Shown here one piece after another: positions 9,134 to 15,859 of a stretch of DNA of 64,000 nt; within the stretch, counting starts at the first letter, position 1, and every line of letters begins with the position of its first letter. The translations under genes and the position numbers were made by a program. Below the pieces are notes generated by a model. It made no database searches and was not told the DNA's origin. It saw only the letters and a list, made by a program, of their open reading frames with translations. Origin of the DNA: Gammaproteobacteria bacterium (GTDB taxonomy: Bacteria > Pseudomonadota > Gammaproteobacteria > Pseudomonadales > Pseudohongiellaceae); NCBI GenBank assembly GCA_041395725.1, contig JAWKZW010000001.1, positions 372,001-436,000 on the forward strand, in the 5' to 3' direction.

Positions 9134-9386
9134 CTTTGATTAATTACCACCATGCTCTGCGGGAGGCTATCGGGCCCTGCTGCCAGGCGTCTTGCGCAGG
9201 GGACGGTCACTCCCTTGCCAAGCACGACAACGTCGCAGTGGCGCCCGACAGGCCCTGCCCGGCCGGGCTTTCAGACAAGCCCGCCGGCTTCGTTGCACTG
9301 TCCTGACAGGCTGACGCATGCCGGTGGCAATGCGCCCTGCAACCGAACTCGCCTGCAGGTCAGAGCATGGCGGTAATTAATCAAAG
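9134..9386. mobile_element. MITE-like element, 253 bp, with 26-bp terminal inverted repeats
   Basis: The left end (9134-9159) starts CTTTGATTAATTACC and continues to GCTCTG. The right end (9361-9386), read on the other strand, matches it in 25 of 26 positions. The interior is GC-rich and has no gene. Part of the interior and one end reappear at 14,633-14,749 in the opposite orientation, so the element is repeated in this genome. Size, terminal repeats and lack of coding capacity fit a miniature inverted-repeat transposable element moved by a transposase encoded elsewhere. I see no clear target duplication in the flanks. Confidence 0.7.
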
Positions 9387-9456
9387 ACTCCCGAACTCAA
9401 CCCAACCGGTGGCTCATTTCAGGAACCGGGGCTTGCAGCAATAAATCGGGGGCTCC

Positions 9457-9663
9457 CTAGGCCCTGATAAAGCGCGGGGCGGTCATCAACGCCACGCCAG
9501 CAATTACCATGAGTGGTGCCGCAGTAACAAAATAGGGATAGATCATCAGGCCGATACCGGCATATTTGGCAACCTTGTGCTGTTGCTTTTTCCCATAGAT
9601 GAAATAGCCCAGCCCGATAGAACTGAAGATCAAGCTGATGAGCAGATAACTGGTGTCAAGCAT
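9457..9663 (-). CDS. Small two-helix membrane protein
   Basis: A 68-residue protein with two membrane segments (about 4-24 and 36-58), a lysine-rich loop (YGKKQQHKVAKYAG) between them, and a terminal APRFIRA. The start at 9663 is chosen because GGGAG lies about 7 bases upstream; a longer frame begins seven codons earlier without a ribosome site. Similar tiny proteins with SSIGLGYFIYGKKQ-like sequence are widespread in proteobacteria and are often labelled amino acid transport protein without evidence. The function is unknown. Confidence 0.65.
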   Translation of the reverse strand: MLDTSYLLISLIFSSIGLGYFIYGKKQQHKVAKYAGIGLMIYPYFVTAAPLMVIAGVALMTAPRFIRA

Positions 9664-9878
9664 AAACCGCTCCCTGAGTGGCAAGAGGCAAGGTTGAGAT
9701 TCAACTCTCCAGGACTGCCTGCTGAGCTACCATTGTGCAACAAAGTTTCTCAACAGACTGGCGAAGCCGTCACATTTAGCCAGCCGTGGCCAGACGTAAA
9801 AATGGCGGTCAAAAACTGCGGGCAGAGTAAAAGCACAGTGGCTCATTGGCAACTGATGTTTTTACTCCACCCCGTTTC

Positions 9879-10613
9879 TCACTTGTCACGACGTCTATAC
9901 CAATACCAATGGCTGGTTCTGAATCCCAGTTTTTCATAGAGGGCCAGAGCCGCGAGATTTCTTTCCTCAACCTGCAACAGTGCATGTGCAGCACGATGCT
10001 GGCGACCCCAGGTCAGCAGCTGCCTGACCAATCGCCCGGCGAACCGGTGGCGTCGATACCTCGCCGCGGTAAACACATTATATATACTCAGAAAATGCTG
10101 ATGGAGAACTCCCAATGCACAACAGGCGGTCTCACCGTCCGCACTCTCGAGTGCAGCAAAACATATCTCGCCCGGGATCTGGTCCAGCAACTGCGAGTGA
10201 ATGCGCCGATGCGCCACTGATTCCGGGTAAATTCTGCCATATCTGTCGAGCCAGTCCTCCTTTGTAACGCCAGTGACAGGCAACCCGGTTTCATGCTGAA
10301 AACCCAACGCACAGGTCATCACCCTGGAGCGTGCAACCGATGCAAACCCGGCCTGCTGCAGGTAGTCATCAAAGCGTGCCACCGTACCGAATGAAGGAAT
10401 CCTGATCAGAACGGGCTGCGATCGCTGACGGTAAAATTCCCCCGTTAAATCAACAACTTCTTCAAACGGTGTACGCGTCAGATCAGTCAGCACCAGCGAA
10501 TTTGATCGTTTCCTGTAGCCACCCGAAGACCGCAATAACCCGAAGGGTGATCGCTGTTCTTCCAGTGCCGTCCATGATTGAAAGGCCGCTCTTTCCAGGC
10601 TCAGGTAAGTCAT
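9879..10613 (-). CDS. GNAT family N-acetyltransferase
   Basis: A 244-residue protein. The C-terminal half (about 150-240) is a GNAT domain: a beta strand with FLSIYNVFTAARYRRHRFAGRLVRQLL carries the acetyl-CoA-binding R/Q-x-x-G-x-G/A-like turn (RRHRFAG). It is followed by ALLQVEERNLAALALYEKLGF, the classic last helix and strand of the family. The N-terminal half looks like a degenerate second GNAT domain. The acceptor molecule is unknown. The ATG at 10,613 has GAGGAA 5-10 bases upstream. A strong intrinsic terminator lies just upstream in the mRNA leader, so expression may be controlled by attenuation. Confidence 0.8.
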   Translation of the reverse strand: MTYLSLERAAFQSWTALEEQRSPFGLLRSSGGYRKRSNSLVLTDLTRTPFEEVVDLTGEFYRQRSQPVLIRIPSFGTVARFDDYLQQAGFASVARSRVMTCALGFQHETGLPVTGVTKEDWLDRYGRIYPESVAHRRIHSQLLDQIPGEICFAALESADGETACCALGVLHQHFLSIYNVFTAARYRRHRFAGRLVRQLLTWGRQHRAAHALLQVEERNLAALALYEKLGFRTSHWYWYRRRDK

Positions 10614-10628
10614 GACAGTTCCTCAGGC

Positions 10629-10667
10629 AAAAAAAAACCTCTAAGGTCGGAGACGTTAGAGGTTTTT
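10629..10667 (-). terminator. Intrinsic terminator in the leader of the GNAT gene
   Basis: AAAAACCTCTAA (10633-10644) and TTAGAGGTTTTT (10656-10667) form a perfect 12-bp stem with an 11-base loop. On the minus strand it is followed by a run of T. It lies only about 16 bases upstream of the acetyltransferase start codon, so it would end leader transcripts before that gene. The loop word CGTCTCC (minus strand) is complementary to GGAGACG at 10704-10710, further upstream in the same leader, which offers an alternative pairing. A 7-codon frame (METKDIK, 10712-10689) also sits there. Confidence 0.7.
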
Positions 10668-11142
10668 AAATTGCAAAATTGAATTGCGTTATTTAATGTC
10701 CTTCGTCTCCATTTGAAGATGGAAATTGCGCCAGGTGACCAAGATATTTGGTACGCACGCAATCGCCGGCTGTACGGTAATTCCAGCCGGAAATCGAGGA
10801 AATCATGTGAAACGAATTCAAAAACATCTTGCTATCTGTGGTTAATTAATCGAAAACAGGAGCGGACTTTATTAAACGGATTTCTGATTGTCAACAACTT
10901 ATTCTGGAAATGTAACAATGATTCCATATGTCGGACGAGGGCACAGGTTGTAGTTGACCAATGGATCCACGGTGAAAACGCCGCTGCAGGCAAGAAACTG
11001 ATCCCGCAAGCCTCTACTCTCAACCTGTCATTTTTCGCTGAGACAGATTCCTGATCGGCGCCTGCACAGATGGACAAAACCCGGTATTGGAGATAACTTT
11101 CGCCTTGCCCAGGTACGATATTTCTTTCTACAGGAGTCCAGA
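10668..11142. other. Intergenic region between divergent GNAT and alarmone synthetase genes
   Basis: About 475 bp. The left part is the GNAT leader described separately. The rest is AT-richer and holds a frame at 10713-11054 that shows no family likeness. The CAGGAG at 11131-11136 is the ribosome site of the next gene. No RNA gene is seen. Confidence 0.4.
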
Positions 11143-12339
11143 TTGAAAGACACAGCCCCTGACGATTCAAAACATCTGCTGGATGTATACAAAGCGAACC
11201 GAGGTAAGTGGGAGGCGCTGTCAGCGAATGTGGTGTCACACGTTGCCGGCCATCTGCGAGACGTGAACCTGAAATTCACCTCTAAATCCCGCATCAAGTC
11301 GCTTGAAAGCCTGTACGCCAAAAAAGCGGGGCATTATAAGGACAGGCTGATCCGCGATCTTATCGGCATCCGCTTCATTGTACCGTTCCTGGATGACGTG
11401 GAAACTGTGGTTTCCACCATAAAGAAGCTCTACACAGTCGTGGAGGTAGAGCGCAAATCCGAGGGTCTTACCTACCGTGAGTTCGCCTACGACTCGGTGC
11501 ATCTGGAGATTTCTCTCGAACAACACGAAGTCGTTGTCCCCGAAGAATGCGTGTCCTGCTGCGAAATACAGGTGCGGACCACGTTACAGGACGCCTGGGC
11601 CGAGGTAGAGCACGAGATCCTTTTCAAGAGCAGCGTTGCTTTTCCCGACGACCACTCCATTCGAAAAAAAATGGCGGCATTGAACGCCAGTCTTTCTCTA
11701 TCCGATATGATCTTTCAGGAGATTCGCGACAAGCAGAAGGAGCTGGAGCTGTGGGGGCAGTCGCGGTTCAAGGAATTACACAAGCGGGCCGAGCACATAG
11801 ATCCGGCATTGGTGCAGGATGATCTGGAACAGCTGCTGACCGAAGTCAATTCGGACAGGAACACCAAAGATGCCGTCGAACCCGCGTTTCATGAAGCGCT
11901 GACTGCACACAATGAGGGTGACTACCGACGCGCGGTTGAATATTACAGCAAGGCGATCAGCGCCGAACCTGAACTCAATATTCGCGCCATGATTTATAAC
12001 CATCGCGGACTGGCATTCTTCATGCTGGGGCAGGAGCAGCTGGCGCTCGCAGACTTCGGCCAAAGTTGCAATTGCGACCCGGGCTACTATCAGGCGTTAA
12101 ACAACAAGGCCCTGGTCCTGCGTCGTATGGGATTGATCGAAGAAACGCTGAAGACATTTACCCTCTCCCTGCAGATAAGAGAAGACCAGCCGGACGTCTA
12201 CTACCTCCGAGCACAGACACTTGTTGAGATACAGGAATATGCGAAGGGGAAAAGCGATGCCCGGCGTGCCCTGGAGCTGGATCCGGATCATGACGCCGCG
12301 CGAGACCTTCTTGATCATATTCCTGCCACGGGTGTGTGA
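11143..12339 (+). CDS. RelA/SpoT-domain alarmone synthetase fused to TPR repeats
   Basis: A 398-residue protein starting with TTG after CAGGAG. Residues about 20-160 form a (p)ppGpp synthetase domain: SRIKSLESLYAKK (49-61, substrate-binding R-x-K-x3-S), RDLIGIRF (71-78, with the metal-binding Asp), YDSVH (116-120) and EIQVRT (141-146). No HD hydrolase domain, TGS or ACT domain is present, so it is a small alarmone synthetase type. A helical linker leads to four TPR-like repeats (about 245-395, with ALDPDHDAARDLL-like units). TPRs usually bind another protein, so the partner may switch synthesis on or off. There is no adjacent toxin or antitoxin partner. It may make ppGpp, pppGpp or an adenine analogue; the sequence does not say. 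Confidence 0.8.
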   Translation: MKDTAPDDSKHLLDVYKANRGKWEALSANVVSHVAGHLRDVNLKFTSKSRIKSLESLYAKKAGHYKDRLIRDLIGIRFIVPFLDDVETVVSTIKKLYTVVEVERKSEGLTYREFAYDSVHLEISLEQHEVVVPEECVSCCEIQVRTTLQDAWAEVEHEILFKSSVAFPDDHSIRKKMAALNASLSLSDMIFQEIRDKQKELELWGQSRFKELHKRAEHIDPALVQDDLEQLLTEVNSDRNTKDAVEPAFHEALTAHNEGDYRRAVEYYSKAISAEPELNIRAMIYNHRGLAFFMLGQEQLALADFGQSCNCDPGYYQALNNKALVLRRMGLIEETLKTFTLSLQIREDQPDVYYLRAQTLVEIQEYAKGKSDARRALELDPDHDAARDLLDHIPATGV

Positions 12340-12890
12340 CCGGGTGCTGCAGGGCACTTCCGGTTGATTACCGTGAACCACGGCGGGAGTCAATCAGAGG
12401 CTATTCAAGTATCCGAGCTATTTTTGATAGCGGAAAATTGTCGAAAGAACCCCCCCTGTGACGAGGAGTATCGCCCTGCCCACTCTTTCTGACGCTGGAC
12501 AACATCATCCTTTTAATTACCGCGACGCTCTGCGGCAATAAGGCTGAGGTTCCCTGGTCTTAGATGCTTTCGACTTCAATGGACTTCTACCCGGTGGTGG
12601 AACTGACCGCTTTTGGGAAAGTTCCACAGTGCTGATGCGTTGGACCCTGCCGGTCAGACCGGTTCGCCGGCGATTACAGCCACAGTCAGATTGAATTCAC
12701 TTCCCCACCCTGCGCGAGGCATCAGTTTGTTCCGGTCGGAAACGCAACAGGATGCTCGTTTGACCAGGGTCAATATCAGCGCCGGTATTTCCAAAAACTC
12801 TGTCAACTAAAAGATTTAGCCCATAGAGTAGAGACAGCATCAACGGGAGCGCCGGTGGCATAGGCGGAAACGTGGTGAAAGGGGCCGATA
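12340..12890. other. Intergenic region with possible MITE remnants
   Basis: About 550 bp with no convincing gene. Two short stretches resemble the ends of the 9.1-kb MITE-like element. One is GGTTGATTACCGTG to AGTCAATCAGAGG (about 12362-12394), which looks like two element ends close together. The other is TTTTAATTACCGCGACGCTCTGCGG (about 12512-12535). Each is partial and diverged, so these are weak calls. Confidence 0.3.
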
Positions 12891-14627
12891 ATGCGACTAC
12901 GAGTGATTGCGACTGACTACGATGGCACGATAGCCATTGATGGCGTGCTTGACCCGGCAATTCGCGAGGCGATCGCACTGGCGCGCCAACGGGGTGTGCT
13001 TGTGGTGATAGTCACCGGACGAATTTATTCGGAACTTAGAAACGTCGCCGGCTGTCTGGATTTCGTCGACGGAGTCGTCGCCGAAAACGGCGCTGTTGCC
13101 GCCCTTCCAAATGGTCATGTTACCGTTTTCGGTGCATCACCGCCCTTGTCACTCATTACAAAACTCAGCGAGCGTTGCATCGATTTCAAGGTTGGGCGAT
13201 GCGTTATTGAAATGGACGCCGATTTCGCTGATGTGGCGATCGCGCTGATCCGCGAGATGGAATTGCCGCTGACTATCTCATTCAATCGCAGCCGAATGAT
13301 GTTGCTGCCGCCCTCGATCAGCAAGGCAAGTGGCCTGCGCCACCTGCTCGACACCTTCAATGTATCGATACACAACGCCATCGGCATCGGTGACGCGGAG
13401 AACGATCATGAACTGCTCACCTGCTGTGAACATGGCGTGGCCGTTTCGTGGGGATCGGCGCGACTGAGGGAGTCGGCCGACTTTGTCCTCGAAGGTAACG
13501 GGCCAGCCGCTGTCGCCGGCTATATCGAACGGGTATCGTCTGAGATTCGATTACCCTCTGAAACGTCGACCTACCGCAAGGTGGTGCTGGAAGAAATCGA
13601 AGGCAAGGCGCCTTTTCAGATATCTATTCGAGCTCACAACGTTCTCATAGCTGGAGACACGAAGAGTGGTAAGTCGTGGCTGGCCGGTCTGCTTGCCGAG
13701 CAGCAAATACTGAAGGGCTACACCGTGTATGTGTTTGACCCTGAAGGCGACTACAGCAGCCTGGCCACTCTGCCAAACACGCTTGTCCTGGGCGGCAGTC
13801 GTATGCTGCCTGAGGGTGACGACCTCAGGCTGTTGTTACAACAGGGACTGAGCGTCGTCCTGAATCTATCGAATCTTGAGCACTACCAGAAATCCGCGTA
13901 CATCGGCCAGCATTTGCCCCTGGTTGCACAGCACCGTCGCGAGCAAGGCTTCCCCCACCGTATTTTTCTGGATGAGTGCCACTATTTCCTGAGCGGTTCA
14001 CTTGGCAGGCAGATACTGGACTTCCAGCTCGATGGATACACACTGGTAACCTATCGACCCTCGCAACTGGCCAGGGAGGTTCTCACTTCAATTGACGTCT
14101 TTGCTGTCACCCGCCTGACCGATCACGCCGAAGTCGATGTCCTGCGGGACCTGTTGGATGACAAGAGTGAGGAGTATATCGACTCTCACGACTGGTACGA
14201 CCAGCTTGCCAATCTTGGCATCACCGAAGCTGCCCTGTTGCCACCAACCAGAGAGGCCGGTGGACGACTTCGCCGGTTTGTCGTCGCTCCGCGGCTGACC
14301 AAGCACGTTCGGCACCGCACCAAGTATTTTGACGTTCCTGTCTCGACGGGGCGCAGGTTTGTCTTCACGGACTGCGGGCATCCCACCGGTGAGTCGGCGG
14401 CAACACTAAGGGAACTGGGTGAGGCCACCAGGCGGGTTAAAGCTGCTGTCCTAATTAATCACAGCCAACGCCATGACTTTTCTCATTGGGTCGCAGATCT
14501 TTTCTGCGACCGCGATCTGGCTAACGACATCCGGAAACTGGAGTCGACGATGAATCACAATGGCGATGTCGACAGTTTTGTAAAAGGCTTTTGCGAAGTA
14601 GTGAAGAAACGTTATCAGAGCACTTAA
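12891..14627 (+). CDS. HAD phosphatase-HerA/FtsK-like ATPase fusion
   Basis: A 578-residue two-domain protein. Residues 1-215 form a HAD hydrolase of the Cof/sugar-phosphatase type: Asp9-Tyr-Asp11-Gly-Thr (nucleophile and acid/base), a TGR loop (about 43) and GDAEND (167-172). Residues about 230-490 form a P-loop ATPase of the HerA/DUF87 type, with Walker A GDTKSGKS (255-262) and Walker B IFLDECH (Asp361-Glu362). The tail (about 495-575) starts with VFTDCGHPTGES and has conserved His and Asp residues. Both active sites look intact. The combination suggests a nucleotide- or sugar-phosphate-cleaving enzyme coupled to a motor ATPase. Related fusions exist, but the function is unknown to me. It stands alone between the alarmone synthetase and the stress operon. 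Confidence 0.75.
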   Translation: MRLRVIATDYDGTIAIDGVLDPAIREAIALARQRGVLVVIVTGRIYSELRNVAGCLDFVDGVVAENGAVAALPNGHVTVFGASPPLSLITKLSERCIDFKVGRCVIEMDADFADVAIALIREMELPLTISFNRSRMMLLPPSISKASGLRHLLDTFNVSIHNAIGIGDAENDHELLTCCEHGVAVSWGSARLRESADFVLEGNGPAAVAGYIERVSSEIRLPSETSTYRKVVLEEIEGKAPFQISIRAHNVLIAGDTKSGKSWLAGLLAEQQILKGYTVYVFDPEGDYSSLATLPNTLVLGGSRMLPEGDDLRLLLQQGLSVVLNLSNLEHYQKSAYIGQHLPLVAQHRREQGFPHRIFLDECHYFLSGSLGRQILDFQLDGYTLVTYRPSQLAREVLTSIDVFAVTRLTDHAEVDVLRDLLDDKSEEYIDSHDWYDQLANLGITEAALLPPTREAGGRLRRFVVAPRLTKHVRHRTKYFDVPVSTGRRFVFTDCGHPTGESAATLRELGEATRRVKAAVLINHSQRHDFSHWVADLFCDRDLANDIRKLESTMNHNGDVDSFVKGFCEVVKKRYQST

Positions 14628-14632
14628 GGAAG

Positions 14633-14749
14633 CTCTGATTGATTACCACAATGCCCTGGCCTTCAGACGAACCAGCTGCGCAAGGCTTGTTGCCATCGGC
14701 CTGTCAAGGCAGTGCAGCAACGCCAGCGGCTCTGTCTGAAGGCTCCGGT
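14633..14749. mobile_element. Partial copy of the MITE-like element
   Basis: Starts CTCTGATTGATTACC, like the terminal repeat at 9134. It continues with CTGTCAAGGCAGTGCAGCAACG and TCTGTCTGAAGGCTCCGG, which align with the reverse complement of the interior of the 253-bp element. The other end is missing. It lies 5 bp after the stop codon of the HAD-ATPase gene. A reading frame across it (14639-14866) is therefore not a gene. Confidence 0.55.
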
Positions 14750-14904
14750 CATGAGCCTGGACAGGATTTGGGATTGAATATAGCCTTTAGCGACGATGGT
14801 TTAACCCTGGTTAAGCCAGGCTCGCAGCAGGCGATTAAGCATCAAAAATTTATTACGGCCATCTAAGGCCCCTAAAAGCAACTGCCTGAATCAGGAGGGA
14901 TCAC

Positions 14905-15846
14905 GTGCGCCACTACCATAACCCGCTTTATGTCAGCCACGGAACCGTCGATGAAACCGAGGGGCTGAAGCAGGCTCTAAGTCTGGCCCGCAACAACAGT
15001 GCTCCTTTGAGTGTGCTGGTGGTTTGTCCGGAATTTCCTGATGATTTCCCCGATTACCGGAAAAAATATGAAGAGTCACTGCTCGCTCAGGCTGAAGTCT
15101 CGGTACGTTCCACTCAAGAAGCGATCAGGCTGGAACAGGACTCTGTCCCTGTCTCGATTGAACTTGTAAGTGGTAGGGCCCCGACAGTAAAGATAATTCA
15201 GTACGTACTTCAGCACGGTCACGACCTGCTGATCAAAGAAGCGGAGCCTCGAGATGCGGGTGGCAGAGGCTTCAAAGCCATCGATATGGAACTGTTGCGG
15301 AAATGCCCCTGTGCAGCATGGCTTTGCCGCCCGATTGCACATTCAAGGCAGCATATTCAGGTAGCGGTCGCCATCGATCCGGAAAGCGCTGAGCAGGCGG
15401 CAGAGAACCTGTCAAAACGCCTGCTGCAATTGTCTCGCTCGCTGGCGGACAGCTGCAGTGGAAAACTACATATTATCTCCTGCTGGGATTATGAATTTGA
15501 ATCTTTTCTACGGGGTAATGTCCTGGTGAAGGCTTCAGACGCGGAAATTTCCGAAGTGGTTCTGCACACGATGCATGAACATCGCATTAAACTTGAACGA
15601 TTGATTCAGGAATCAGGCATTTCCGGCAGTCATCAGATACACCATCAGCGCGGCAGGGCCGAAGAGTGCATTCCTGCCCTGGTAAACGACAAAAAAATTG
15701 ACATTCTGGTCATGGGCACGGTCGCGCGTACCGGCATCCCCGGCTTCATCATTGGGAATACGGCAGAAAATGTCGTACAGAAACTTTCCTGTTCGCTGTT
15801 AGCACTTAAACCACAGGGCTTTGTCTCACCGGTCAAGGCCTACTGA
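14905..15846 (+). CDS. Tandem-domain universal stress protein, UspE-like
   Basis: A 313-residue protein with two UspA folds (about 1-148 and 155-305). The second has the nucleotide-binding loop pattern MGTVARTGIPGFIIGNTAENV, typical of the UspE branch. The first is more diverged in its loop. GTG start with AGGAGGGA 4 bases upstream. It is the first gene of a three-gene plus-strand unit with a cation P-type ATPase (13 bp downstream) and a Kef-type antiporter. This context points to control of, or response to, ion or pH stress, though USP proteins bind ATP and act on varied partners. Confidence 0.85.
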   Translation: MRHYHNPLYVSHGTVDETEGLKQALSLARNNSAPLSVLVVCPEFPDDFPDYRKKYEESLLAQAEVSVRSTQEAIRLEQDSVPVSIELVSGRAPTVKIIQYVLQHGHDLLIKEAEPRDAGGRGFKAIDMELLRKCPCAAWLCRPIAHSRQHIQVAVAIDPESAEQAAENLSKRLLQLSRSLADSCSGKLHIISCWDYEFESFLRGNVLVKASDAEISEVVLHTMHEHRIKLERLIQESGISGSHQIHHQRGRAEECIPALVNDKKIDILVMGTVARTGIPGFIIGNTAENVVQKLSCSLLALKPQGFVSPVKAY

Positions 15847-15859
15847 CTGTGAGAGGGGT

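Noticed and set aside
9028..9306. Plus-strand frame of 92 codons
   Set aside because: It runs through the MITE-like element and has no family match or ribosome site.
9694..9746. tRNA-like sequence on the minus strand (TGGTAGCTCAGCAGG)
   Set aside because: Only a D-arm-like stretch is present. No acceptor stem, anticodon arm or T-arm can be formed.
10713..11054. Plus-strand frame of 113 codons
   Set aside because: Unlikely composition, no ribosome site and no recognisable domain; treated as intergenic.
14639..14866. Plus-strand frame of 75 codons after the HAD-ATPase gene
   Set aside because: It lies over the partial MITE-like copy, so it is repeat sequence.
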